From an uncultured Rhodospirillaceae bacterium (GTDB lineage Bacteria > Pseudomonadota > Alphaproteobacteria > Rhodospirillales > UBA2165), in the NCBI GenBank assembly GCA_913054205.1, contig CAJXJM010000019.1:1-13993 (forward strand): 13,993 nucleotides of DNA. The letters are read 5' to 3'. The translations under genes and the position numbers were made by a program. Under the pieces are notes generated by a model that was given only the letters and a program-made list of their open reading frames with translations, did not search any database and was not told where the DNA came from. Below, piece after piece: positions 5,878-13,628 of the stretch (its first letter is position 1; each line of letters begins with the position of its first letter).

Positions 5878-8192
5878 TATTCGGCAGCCTCTTGTGTTTT
5901 TTCGTAGTTTTCCATGAGTTCCATCAGGCGGTCCGGGGTGACCGGCAGATCAACCGGGCGAACGCCAAGGGCATCGGCGATGGCATTCGTCAGTGCTGGG
6001 ATAAAGGCGACCAGCGAGGTTTCGCCGGCTTCTTTTGCCCCAAACGGTCCATGCGGGTCGATGCTTTCTATAATGCCAACTTCGATGGGGGGGCTCTCAA
6101 CAATCGTCGGCACCCGATAATCCAGCATGTTGTTGGTTATGCCGAGCCCGTTGACGTATAGCGTGCCTTCGGAAATCGCCTGGCCCATGCCCATCCAGAC
6201 GGAGCCTTCGATTTGGCCTTCGACACTGAGCGGGTTTAAAGCTTTTCCGACATCTTGGGCGGCCCAGACTTTTTCGACTTTGATCTCGAAGGTGTCTGGG
6301 TCGATGCTGACCTCAACGACTTGAGCGGCATAGGCATAGGCCATGCTGCCACTGATTGCGCCGCCGCGATATTTTTTGGTGCCCCAGGATTCAGGCATTG
6401 TGTCGTAATTGCCTTTGACGGTAATCGTGCCGGTGCCTTCAAGGGCGGCTTGAACAACTTCGTTAAAAGTTAGGCCTTCGTCTTGTGTACCAGCGCGGTA
6501 GACTTCGCCCAAACATTCGACATCCTCTGGTTTTACTTCAAGCTTCTTAGCAGCAGCTTCAACCAAAATGTTTTTGAGGTTCGTTGCAGCATCGATCGAG
6601 GCGTTACCGACCATGTAAGTGACACGCGATGAATAAGAGCCATTGTCTTTGGGTGTCAACTTACTGTCACTGGTGAGGCTCTGGAAACGCGACATATCGA
6701 GGCCGAGGATTTCAGCTGCACATTGCGTCGCCATCGTTGTTGAGCCTTGGCCGATTTCGGGTGCGCCGGTGAGGAGCGTGATAGAGCCATCCCAATCAAG
6801 CTTGAGATGCACCGTTGCATGTGGCTCACCGGTCCAGTTGACAGGCTTTGAAGCACCACTTGGGTAATGTGCGCAGGCAACACCAAGACCTTTATAGGGC
6901 CCCATCTTGCCGCGGCGTTCTTTCCAGCCGCTTTCTTTTTCAACCCAATCGAGACATTCTGGCAAGCCGTAGGAATTGATAAACATCTCGTTGAGAGTTT
7001 CGTATTTTGGTCCTTGCAGAAGATTCTTCCGGCGAATTTCTATCGGGTCCATGTCCAGCTCGATGGCAATTTTATCGAGCAAATTTTCAAAAGCGTAACG
7101 CACATCTGTCGTACCGTGGCCGCGCATTGCGCCGGGCGGTGGTGTATTGGTCAAAACCCGAAGGCCTCTGTAGCGAACGGCTGGTAAATCATAAACGCCA
7201 AACATCAAGCCGCCGGCATAAAGAATTGTCACAACACCATAGCCGCTATAGCCGCCGCCGCGTTGGATCGCTTTAAAATCAACCGCCGTAATAGTGCCGT
7301 CTTTTTTAACGCCGATTTTCATATCGATATCTGTCTCGGGGCGTCCGCGATGGGTGATGAAGGTTTCTTCGCGGCTGATGACGATGCGAACCGTGCCTTT
7401 TGCAGCGCGCGCGACCAGTGCGCAGATAAGCTCGACGTTCAAACATTCCGTCCGGCAGCCAAAGCCGCCGCCGACGAAGGGCTTAATCATCCGGATTTTG
7501 CTCTCTTCCATTTTGAGCGTTTTAGCGAGCATTTTGTGCACGTAGTAGGGAACTTGGGTGCTGGCACGAACCGTCATGAAATCGCGCTCGATATCATACT
7601 CAGCGATTGCCGCATGCGGCTCACTTTGCACCTGGGCGATCTCCGCACAGTTATAAGTTTCTTCCATAATCAGATCAGCGGCTTCAAGACCCTCATCGGT
7701 CTCGCCGAGATCAAACTCGACATCGCGCTCAATATTTCCTTCCCGGTGATCGTGAATATTGACAGCGCCTTCGGCCATCGCCTCTTCTGAGGTGAAATAA
7801 GCAGGCAGTTCGTTGTATTTAAATTTGATGAGATCAATCGCTTTTTGAGCGGTCTCAACATCAACAGCAGCGACACAGGCAACCGGCTCCCCTTTATAAC
7901 GTACCTTGTCGCGGGCGAGGGGGTATTCAAACCTGGCAATCGGCAGCACGCCAAAGGGCTCATCTGATTCGTCGCCGGTGATGACGGCTTTTACGCCGGG
8001 CAGCGCCTGGGCTTCCGAGATATCGACTTCGATGATTTCTGCGTGGGATACCGGGCTTCTGTATATGCGGCCAACCAAACTGTCGCTTGGAATAAAGTCG
8101 CTGGAATAACGAGCTTTGCCGGAGACTTTTTCCGGACCATCGACAAGCGGTTTGGAAACGCCAATGGATTGTGTTGGCTTTATTTCGTTCAT
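5877..8192 (-). CDS. hcrA: 4-hydroxybenzoyl-CoA reductase, molybdopterin-binding alpha subunit
   Basis: The product has 771 residues, near the usual length for HcrA. The N-terminal a/b hammerhead domain spans about 10-135 and the molybdenum-cofactor domains follow. Cofactor-binding stretches are PFVGGGFGCR (238-247), GAMRGHG (354-360), GAPEIGQGSTTM (476-487) and GPFGAKEAGE near 715-724, where the Glu at about 721 is the conserved active-site glutamate of the family. The enzyme runs the hydroxylase chemistry in reverse: electrons from ferredoxin pass through the small and FAD subunits to Mo and dehydroxylate 4-hydroxybenzoyl-CoA to benzoyl-CoA. AGAGGA lies upstream of the ATG, which overlaps the hcrC stop (ATGA). 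Substrate assignment rests mainly on the neighbouring FAD subunit with its four-cysteine insertion. Confidence 0.9.
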   Translation of the reverse strand: MNEIKPTQSIGVSKPLVDGPEKVSGKARYSSDFIPSDSLVGRIYRSPVSHAEIIEVDISEAQALPGVKAVITGDESDEPFGVLPIARFEYPLARDKVRYKGEPVACVAAVDVETAQKAIDLIKFKYNELPAYFTSEEAMAEGAVNIHDHREGNIERDVEFDLGETDEGLEAADLIMEETYNCAEIAQVQSEPHAAIAEYDIERDFMTVRASTQVPYYVHKMLAKTLKMEESKIRMIKPFVGGGFGCRTECLNVELICALVARAAKGTVRIVISREETFITHRGRPETDIDMKIGVKKDGTITAVDFKAIQRGGGYSGYGVVTILYAGGLMFGVYDLPAVRYRGLRVLTNTPPPGAMRGHGTTDVRYAFENLLDKIAIELDMDPIEIRRKNLLQGPKYETLNEMFINSYGLPECLDWVEKESGWKERRGKMGPYKGLGVACAHYPSGASKPVNWTGEPHATVHLKLDWDGSITLLTGAPEIGQGSTTMATQCAAEILGLDMSRFQSLTSDSKLTPKDNGSYSSRVTYMVGNASIDAATNLKNILVEAAAKKLEVKPEDVECLGEVYRAGTQDEGLTFNEVVQAALEGTGTITVKGNYDTMPESWGTKKYRGGAISGSMAYAYAAQVVEVSIDPDTFEIKVEKVWAAQDVGKALNPLSVEGQIEGSVWMGMGQAISEGTLYVNGLGITNNMLDYRVPTIVESPPIEVGIIESIDPHGPFGAKEAGETSLVAFIPALTNAIADALGVRPVDLPVTPDRLMELMENYEKTQEAAE

Positions 8193-8689
8193 GCCGCTTT
8201 TCCTCTCGAATTTATTTCATCGATCGCAAATTGAACGGATTCGATAATTTTAACATAGCCGGTACAGCGGCAAATATTGGCTGCCAGTCCTTGGCGAATT
8301 TCATCTTCGCTTGGATTAGGATTTTCTCGCAGCAGACCTTCGGCAGCCATGATCATGCCCGGCGTGCAAAATCCACATTGCGCACCAAGCTTTTCATGAA
8401 AGCCACGCTGGATGGCGGAAAGCCGACTTTCCTCAGACAAAGCTTCGATGGTTTCAATTTCGGCATCCTGGCATGTCGCTGCCAAACGCAAGCAGGCATG
8501 ATTTGGCACGCCATTGATGAGGACAGTGCAGCAGCCACATTCGCCGCCGTCGCAGCCGATTTTGGTGCCGGTCAGCCCAATGTTCTCGCGCAGATAATCG
8601 GCCAAAAGAATATTATCTTTGACGACATCATCGCGCTCTTTGCCATTCACGGTGCAGTGGAGGAGAGTCTTATTTCGCTTTTCACTCAT
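8189..8689 (-). CDS. hcrC: 4-hydroxybenzoyl-CoA reductase, [2Fe-2S] gamma subunit
   Basis: The product has 166 residues, the standard size for the iron-sulfur subunit. The plant-type ferredoxin cluster uses Cys46, Cys51, Cys54 and Cys66 ([12 protein letters not shown] and HAC). The second, helical-domain cluster uses Cys105 and Cys108 (CGFCTPGM) and Cys140 and Cys142 (CRCTGY). It carries electrons towards the molybdenum centre; no signal peptide is present, consistent with a cytoplasmic CoA-ester reductase. AGGAAT precedes the ATG by about six nt. It starts 31 nt after the iorB stop and overlaps hcrA by 4 nt, so the gene order is small-large-medium (C-A-B). Confidence 0.92.
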   Translation of the reverse strand: MSEKRNKTLLHCTVNGKERDDVVKDNILLADYLRENIGLTGTKIGCDGGECGCCTVLINGVPNHACLRLAATCQDAEIETIEALSEESRLSAIQRGFHEKLGAQCGFCTPGMIMAAEGLLRENPNPSEDEIRQGLAANICRCTGYVKIIESVQFAIDEINSRGKAA

Positions 8690-8720
8690 AACGAATTCCT
8701 TGATGTATTCATTTGTTTTC

Positions 8721-10175
8721 TTAAGTTTCTTCCGGGTTGGCGTGGGCCAGCAGGATCATTTGGTCCACCTCAGCGGCTAGACCAGCATGATCATTCGTCA
8801 GTCTCTCCGCCCAATCCGAAAATAATGTGGCCATTTTCGAAAATCCGGTTTTCCGCACCTGCCCATAACCACGCGCCAATATGGCGAGGTTGGCAGTTTG
8901 GCAGGCGAGGTAATTATTTGTAGCAGCAGCCTTAATCACCGCCGCTAACCATTGTTCGATGGCAGCTTGCTCTTCGATATATTGCGCTGATTTTGACCTG
9001 AGCGGCTTGAGAGCGGCCATGAATTTCAGCATGGCGTAGCCAAAGGCGGACCCGGTTGGCAAGTGCAGCGCCAGACCATTACCCAATTTCAGTTTTTCAA
9101 TGTTGGGTACAAGCCATCCGAGGCCTTTCGGCAGAGCGCCTAAAAATTCATCGCGCCCCGGCTTAAAGTAATCGGTGACTTTCAGCGGTGTTGTATCATC
9201 AACGCTCAACTCGCCGCGAATACGCGACAGCCGTTCGGGCCGGGTTTTTAATTGAGCAACGCGGATGACATCTTCAAAACTCATCCAGCGCGCAAGATGG
9301 CGGGCAACCTCGGAGGTGAGTTTTTTAGATTTATCAGTGTCAGCCTCGGCAACGCTTTTTAAGCGCTCGAGATAAAACTCGGCATAAGCTTCATTTTGAT
9401 AGTCAATCAATCTAGCAATACCGTGACCGATAATTTCTTGAGCGGAACTTGGGAAATCTGAAATCTTGGAAGCAAATTTCTCAGGGGCCGCATTAAAGAT
9501 CAGTTCATCTTTCTGCGAATTAGGCTGGGCATCCGTTGCATTTGCCGTCATACCAATTTCAAATCCAGCCAGATTACTTTCGACGGCGACACCTTTTGAG
9601 GTGATCGAAGCCCGGCAGTCTTCAGCGGTCAGCGGCAATATACCACTGCTGACAATCGCACCAAAGGCAATCGCGTTGCCGCGGGCTGCCGTGCCGGCCG
9701 AAAGCGCAGCCATATCCAATTGGACCAATTCTTTTGAAGCTTTTTCAATGGCTTCGAGGATTGGCTCGACGTCAATGCGACCATCACCGGCGGAAACTTT
9801 TTCGGCAGTTGAATAGACCCGCTCTGTGGCCGTGATGACAGTCGTGCAATCGGTCACAAATCCGCGCTCAATCGCACGCCCGGCTTCTGTCGGCTCCATC
9901 GCGATCATAAGATCAAGATCACCCGAGGCTGGGAAGAAGGTAAAGATCGGTGTGCCGGCAGGGTTCTTTTCGGGGAAAAGTTCAAAATAATATGTCGTTG
10001 CGCCGGTGCGTTGAGCAACACCTGGCGTGGAAGTCGCCTGGGCGGGATAGCCGGCGCGCTTGGCTGCATCGACCAACCATTCAATGAGAACGCCGCCGCC
10101 TTGGCCGCCAAGGGCGCCGAGCAATAGGCAAATTGGCCGGTCGATGACGGAGGTGTTTTTAATCTCGTTCATCAT
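8721..10175 (-). CDS. iorB: Indolepyruvate/arylpyruvate:ferredoxin oxidoreductase, beta (gamma-domain) subunit with C-terminal DUF6537-like region
   Basis: The product has 484 residues. Residues about 14-215 form the pyruvate:ferredoxin oxidoreductase gamma domain with the GGQGGG loop at 23-28 and STPGVAQRTGATTYY at about 49-63. Archaeal IorB ends soon after this domain. Here a further 260 residues (about 225-484, helical and charge-rich, with RLIDYQNEAYAEFYLERL and ARHLARWMSFEDVIRVAQLK) match the extension found in bacterial two-subunit IOR proteins (DUF6537). Together with IorA it oxidises aryl-2-oxoacids to aryl-acyl-CoA and CO2 and reduces ferredoxin. Two tandem ATGs occur at the start, the first overlapping the iorA stop; GGGAG sits just upstream. 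Confidence 0.88.
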   Translation of the reverse strand: MMNEIKNTSVIDRPICLLLGALGGQGGGVLIEWLVDAAKRAGYPAQATSTPGVAQRTGATTYYFELFPEKNPAGTPIFTFFPASGDLDLMIAMEPTEAGRAIERGFVTDCTTVITATERVYSTAEKVSAGDGRIDVEPILEAIEKASKELVQLDMAALSAGTAARGNAIAFGAIVSSGILPLTAEDCRASITSKGVAVESNLAGFEIGMTANATDAQPNSQKDELIFNAAPEKFASKISDFPSSAQEIIGHGIARLIDYQNEAYAEFYLERLKSVAEADTDKSKKLTSEVARHLARWMSFEDVIRVAQLKTRPERLSRIRGELSVDDTTPLKVTDYFKPGRDEFLGALPKGLGWLVPNIEKLKLGNGLALHLPTGSAFGYAMLKFMAALKPLRSKSAQYIEEQAAIEQWLAAVIKAAATNNYLACQTANLAILARGYGQVRKTGFSKMATLFSDWAERLTNDHAGLAAEVDQMILLAHANPEET

Positions 10176-12337
10176 TTAGCTCCCATCATGGAGAGCAGGC
10201 CACGATTGATTGTCGAGGCAAACTGACGGAGGATGCCAGCATTTCGCACCGCTTCGGCTTTATAGAAAGACGGACAGAGCTGGGCCGCATGGGCGACCTC
10301 ACCGCAATTGCCACACGCGACACAGCTGTCATCGACATGCGCAACAGGCGTCTCTTTGAGCGGGTCACTGCTTTGTTTCAACGTGAGAGAAGGGCAGCCG
10401 CTCAACCGCATGCAAGAATGATCGCCGGTGCAAACTTCCTCATCGACACCGAATTTTTCCTGGATGACTGTTTGACCTGCTTTGAGCGCGGCAGCTTTGG
10501 CTGGCTTTTCCCGGCGTTGGCGGGCCAGCATGCATTCATTGTCGGAGATGACGACACGCAGGCCTTTACCGCGCGCATCCATAGCTTCCCGCAATACATT
10601 AATGGTGTCATCGAGACTGTAGGAATCAACATGTTTGATCCACTGAACACCGACACCTTTAAGCGCGCCTTCAATGGATATCATGGATTCCATGCCGCGT
10701 GGTGTGGCACCGGTTGAAGGAAGTTTGTGTTGGCCGGTAGCGGCCGCGTAGCCATTATCCAAAATCACCAGCACAGAATCATATTTATTCCACTGTGCAT
10801 TGACGACGCCGGAGGTGAAGCCGTTATGCCAAAAACCGCCATCTCCCATGATGGCGACATTTGGCTGATCGAGGGCCGGGCCAATAGCACCAGAGCTGGC
10901 GAGACTAAGTCCATAACCTAAAACCGTGTTGCCGACATTAAACGGTGGTAGCGAGCCAAACAGATTGCAGCCGATATCCATTGAGATATGAAATTTGCCG
11001 CGCTCTTTCATCAGAAGTTTTAGGGCGGCCATAATCGGGCGTTCCGGACAGCCGGTGCAAAACGACGGCGGCCGTGCAGGCATGGGTCCCGGAAGGAAAG
11101 ATTGAGCTTCGCTGGTCCTGGCGAGTATTTCGTTGTTGCTGTCGAGTGCAGTTTTGCTCATCTCCGTGGGTGCTTCTTCGGCGAGATATTGAGCAATACC
11201 TTCGCGGACAACGTTGGAGACATATTCGCCGGCCATCGGCAACATGCCCTTGCCGTGAATGCGGCATTCAATATTTAGAGTATGAGCGATTTCGGCGATC
11301 TGAGTTTCGATAAAGTTTGGATTACCTTCTTCAACGATCAAGACGCTATCTTTGTCGCTCAAGAAGTCGACTATTTCATCGGTCACCAAGGGATAGACCA
11401 AATTCATGCAGTAAACCGGCACGTCTGAATTTCCAAACGCATCTGCTGCGCCCAAACGTTGAAGTGCGCGCATCACAACGGAATAGGTGCCGCCTTGTGT
11501 GATGATGCCGATACGCGCATCTGACTTTCCAGGAAAAATTTCGTTGATCTTGTGTTGCTTGGCGTAGGCGATGGCTGCGGGCAGGCGTTTTTCAAACTTG
11601 GCGATTTCATGCAGGTAGGAATGCGGCGGTAAAACAATTTTTGAGACGTCGTATTTCTGTTCAGGGATTGGTGCATTCGTATTGAACTCTGCAACTTTGT
11701 TGTCTTTGGCTATGAAGCTGCCGGTCAGATGACAGGCGCGAATGCGCATGTTTAAAAACACCGGCATGTTCGAGGCTTCTGAGATGCCGAAACAATGCTC
11801 GGTCAATTCCACCAAGCGCTCCATATCATAGCGGGGATCTATCAGTGGAATGGAAGACTTCATCGCAAATGTATAGGTACGCTCCTGCATGATGCTGGAG
11901 CCTTCGCCGTAATCGTCGCCGAGAATTATGAGCGAGCCGCCGGTCACACCGGTTGAAGCTAAATTTGACAATGCGTCCGAGGCAACGTTGGTGCCGACGA
12001 CGGATTTCCATGTAACGGCTCCTCGCATCGGATATTGAATCGACGCACTCAGCAAGGCCGCTGCACCGGCTTCGGAGGCAGATTGCTCATAGGTGATGCC
12101 CATGGGCTCAAGAATTTCAGCGCTAGCGTCAGCAAGCACATCAATTAAATGAGACATTGGGGCGCCTGGGTAGCCACCAACATACGATACGCCCGATTGG
12201 AGCAGGGCCTTGGTTACGGCCAGAATACCTTCGCCATGAAACTCCTCACCGGCACCGAGGGTAAGTTTTTGAATTTCTTTTGTGAAAGAGCGCTCGCCGA
12301 CGCTTGTCACTCTATCTATTGCTGTACCGCCATCCAT
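10172..12337 (-). CDS. iorA: Indolepyruvate/arylpyruvate:ferredoxin oxidoreductase, alpha subunit (TPP and Fe-S)
   Basis: The product has 721 residues. The N-terminal pyrimidine-binding domain has GGYPGAPMSHL at 54-64 and EQSASEAGAAAL at 84-95. The central CTGCPER (427-433) and the TPP-Mg motif MGDGGFWHNG (497-506) with DNGY (527-530) form the thiamine site. The C-terminal ferredoxin-like tail has CTGDHSC..LSGCPS (Cys636, 642, 648) and CVACGNC.........CPSF (Cys672, 675, 678, 688), the pattern of bacterial IorA, with one cluster lacking a standard cysteine. The enzyme decarboxylates indole-, phenyl- or 4-hydroxyphenylpyruvate to the acyl-CoA. It is the promoter-proximal gene of the iorAB-hcrCAB block and is divergent from the thioesterase gene; the ribosome site (GAGAG) is weak. 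Confidence 0.9.
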   Translation of the reverse strand: MDGGTAIDRVTSVGERSFTKEIQKLTLGAGEEFHGEGILAVTKALLQSGVSYVGGYPGAPMSHLIDVLADASAEILEPMGITYEQSASEAGAAALLSASIQYPMRGAVTWKSVVGTNVASDALSNLASTGVTGGSLIILGDDYGEGSSIMQERTYTFAMKSSIPLIDPRYDMERLVELTEHCFGISEASNMPVFLNMRIRACHLTGSFIAKDNKVAEFNTNAPIPEQKYDVSKIVLPPHSYLHEIAKFEKRLPAAIAYAKQHKINEIFPGKSDARIGIITQGGTYSVVMRALQRLGAADAFGNSDVPVYCMNLVYPLVTDEIVDFLSDKDSVLIVEEGNPNFIETQIAEIAHTLNIECRIHGKGMLPMAGEYVSNVVREGIAQYLAEEAPTEMSKTALDSNNEILARTSEAQSFLPGPMPARPPSFCTGCPERPIMAALKLLMKERGKFHISMDIGCNLFGSLPPFNVGNTVLGYGLSLASSGAIGPALDQPNVAIMGDGGFWHNGFTSGVVNAQWNKYDSVLVILDNGYAAATGQHKLPSTGATPRGMESMISIEGALKGVGVQWIKHVDSYSLDDTINVLREAMDARGKGLRVVISDNECMLARQRREKPAKAAALKAGQTVIQEKFGVDEEVCTGDHSCMRLSGCPSLTLKQSSDPLKETPVAHVDDSCVACGNCGEVAHAAQLCPSFYKAEAVRNAGILRQFASTINRGLLSMMGAK

Positions 12338-12381
12338 TTTGCGTACTCTCTGATTAATTCTTGGTTTTATCTAAAAATGCT

Positions 12382-12406
12382 ATATTGTTTGGTCATCGAA
12401 CAATAT
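12382..12406. promoter_or_regulatory. Inverted repeat, candidate operator between iorA and the thioesterase gene
   Basis: ATATTGTT at 12382-12389 and AACAATAT at 12399-12406 are perfect 8-bp inverted arms with a 9-nt centre, so the half-sites are about 17 nt apart centre to centre, suited to a dimer on both major grooves. It lies 45-70 nt upstream of iorA and about 95-120 nt upstream of the thioesterase ATG, and covers the -35 and spacer of the plus-strand promoter. A repressor here could control both operons. The binding protein is unknown. Confidence 0.5.
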
Positions 12407-12413
12407 TGATAAT
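12385..12413 (+). promoter_or_regulatory. Probable promoter for the thioesterase-DUF4863 operon
   Basis: TTGTTT (12385-12390), a 17-nt spacer and GATAAT (12408-12413) give a good sigma-70-like site with a predicted start near 12420, leaving an 80-nt leader. The inverted repeat at 12382-12406 overlaps it almost completely. Confidence 0.5.
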
Positions 12414-12501
12414 ATATTTGAGGACCCCCGAAAACACAACACAAATCGTCATAAATTTGTACAATTCCATTTCAAAAAGTAAGGTTTCTCTTAAAAAAGA
12501 T

Positions 12502-12939
12502 ATGAATATTCCATTTACCACAAGACGCCGAATTTTATGGGGTGATTGTGATCCGGCCGGGATTGTCTACACGCCGCGTGTCTTTCATTATGCGATTGAA
12601 ACTGTGGAGGAGTGGATGTTGGCCGTGTTGGGTCATGATTGGATATCGTTCCATAATAATTTAGGGTTGGGGACGCCTACCGTTCAAATGGGATGCCGAT
12701 TTATGCATCCGATTCGGTGCGGAGATTGGATTGAACTAAAGCTGTCGATCAAGAAACTTGGCGGCGCCTCGATTAATTATGGTATCGACGGCTATAATGA
12801 AGATCAGCAACATTGTTTTGAAGTCGATCAGATATCTTGTTTTGTCGATGCTGAAAAAATTGAACCAGTCCGCATAGCTGAAGAATTTAGAGATAAAATT
12901 GCTGCCTATGCGGCAGCGTGTGAAGAAAAAGGAAAATAA
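12502..12939 (+). CDS. 4-hydroxybenzoyl-CoA thioesterase-like hotdog protein
   Basis: The product has 145 residues from the ATG at 12502; the longer frame upstream covers the promoter region and is not coding-like. The sequence ILWGDCDPAGIVYTPRVF at 11-28 is the hallmark of the 4-HBA-CoA thioesterase family (about 140 residues, hotdog fold), and Asp17 aligns with the catalytic Asp17 of the Pseudomonas CBS3 enzyme. The reaction is hydrolysis of 4-hydroxybenzoyl-CoA, or a related aroyl-CoA such as benzoyl-CoA, to the free acid and CoA. It is divergent from the operon that consumes 4-hydroxybenzoyl-CoA, and the next gene starts one base after its stop. It may relieve CoA trapping when the lower pathway is slow. 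The ribosome site is poor (A-rich). Confidence 0.88.
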   Translation: MNIPFTTRRRILWGDCDPAGIVYTPRVFHYAIETVEEWMLAVLGHDWISFHNNLGLGTPTVQMGCRFMHPIRCGDWIELKLSIKKLGGASINYGIDGYNEDQQHCFEVDQISCFVDAEKIEPVRIAEEFRDKIAAYAAACEEKGK

Positions 12940-12940
12940 A

Positions 12941-13399
12941 ATGAGTCAAGAAGCGTTCCAGGATCTAATTCAGACGGTAACGAGCGCCATTGCCGGCAAA
13001 ACGCTGGATAAGGCGTTGGCGGCGGAAATGAACGATAAATTTGCTGCCGATGGAGAGACGGTTAAAGGCATTCAAGCGGCCTGTGAGGCTGCGATTGATG
13101 ACGGTTGGATGTGTGATCAGGAATATGGCGGCATTAAATTTGGCCGCGTGATCAAGGATGTTGATGGTTTCAGTGTGGATGTGGTTCACATGAAGGATGT
13201 TGTCGGTCCCCATCATCGCCATCCTAAAGGCGAAATTGATCTGATCATGCCATTAGAAGGAGATGCCAAGTTCGATAATCATGGTGCGGGCTGGGTCGTC
13301 TATGGCCCAGAGTCAGCCCACCGCCCGACCGTCACAGACGGCACTGCTTTGGTGCTCTACCTTCTGCCGGATGGAGAAATCGACTTTACGGGACAGTAA
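12941..13399 (+). CDS. DUF4863 / 4-hydroxylaminobenzoate lyase (PnbB)-family cupin-like protein
   Basis: The product has 152 residues from the ATG at 12941, chosen because AAGGA lies 9 nt upstream; an upstream in-frame ATG falls inside the thioesterase gene. The C-terminal half reads as a small beta-barrel with a cupin-type metal set: HHRHPKGEID at 91-100 (His92, His94, Glu98) and His127 in SAHRPT. The segments DLIMPLEG, HGAGWVVYGP and LVLYLLPDGEIDF match, from memory, the DUF4863 family, whose studied member PnbB converts 4-hydroxylaminobenzoate to protocatechuate and ammonia in nitrobenzoate degradation. No nitroreductase gene is nearby, and relatives recur in benzoate and 4-hydroxybenzoate gene clusters, so its role here is probably different and unknown. 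It is co-transcribed with the thioesterase. Confidence 0.75.
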   Translation: MSQEAFQDLIQTVTSAIAGKTLDKALAAEMNDKFAADGETVKGIQAACEAAIDDGWMCDQEYGGIKFGRVIKDVDGFSVDVVHMKDVVGPHHRHPKGEIDLIMPLEGDAKFDNHGAGWVVYGPESAHRPTVTDGTALVLYLLPDGEIDFTGQ

Positions 13400-13553
13400 A
13401 TGTTCGCGTCTAAATATTTTCCGGCATCTGCACGCTAGGCGTTGCATGTTGGTGGAATTAGAATTAAAGTTCGGTAATTAAATAATTTGGACTTAAACTA
13501 AATCAATAGACTGACATTTTTTTGCGCCAATCGCCTGTTAAATAAGGCATAAT

Positions 13554-13559
13554 TATAAT
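13554..13559 (+). promoter_or_regulatory. Possible -10 element for the substrate-binding protein gene
   Basis: A perfect TATAAT lies in an AT-rich stretch of the 229-nt spacer, 75 nt before the start codon. I could not find a matching -35 at normal spacing, so this is a weak call. The rest of the spacer (13400-13550) shows no gene and no clear terminator for the upstream pair. Confidence 0.25.
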
Positions 13560-13572
13560 AAATCGGTGTGAA

Positions 13573-13609
13573 TTTAGGTTGGATTGTACTAATAGTAAGA
13601 TCAACTAAA
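13573..13609 (+). promoter_or_regulatory. Imperfect hairpin in the 5' leader of the substrate-binding protein gene
   Basis: TTTAG, TTG, AT and TACT on the left pair in order with AGTA, AT, CAA and CTAAA on the right around an AAT loop, interrupted by two single-G bulges and one 2x2 internal loop. This gives 14 pairs. It ends 4 nt before the ribosome site AGGGAGG, so it could shield or stabilise initiation, or it could be a DNA operator. It is AT-rich and so only moderately stable. Confidence 0.35.
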
Positions 13610-13613
13610 CCTT

Positions 13614-13620
13614 AGGGAGG
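13614..13620 (+). promoter_or_regulatory. Strong ribosome binding site AGGGAGG
   Basis: AGGGAGG ends 8 nt before the ATG at 13629 and fixes that start. It is among the strongest Shine-Dalgarno matches in the window, in keeping with high expression of a binding protein. Confidence 0.7.
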
Positions 13621-13628
13621 CATTTCAA

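Noticed and set aside
4825-5907. A 360-codon plus-strand open frame
   Set aside because: It lies antisense to hcrB, whose domains and cysteine motifs are unmistakable. The antisense translation resembles no family, and its openness is a by-product of hcrB codon use.
8171-8923. A 250-codon plus-strand open frame
   Set aside because: It is antisense to hcrC and the end of iorB, both with clear motifs, and has no ribosome site or recognisable domain.
12457-12464. Palindrome TTGTACAA in the thioesterase leader
   Set aside because: It is only 8 bp, the adjacent flanking bases are mismatched, and it lies downstream of the predicted transcription start with no second copy.
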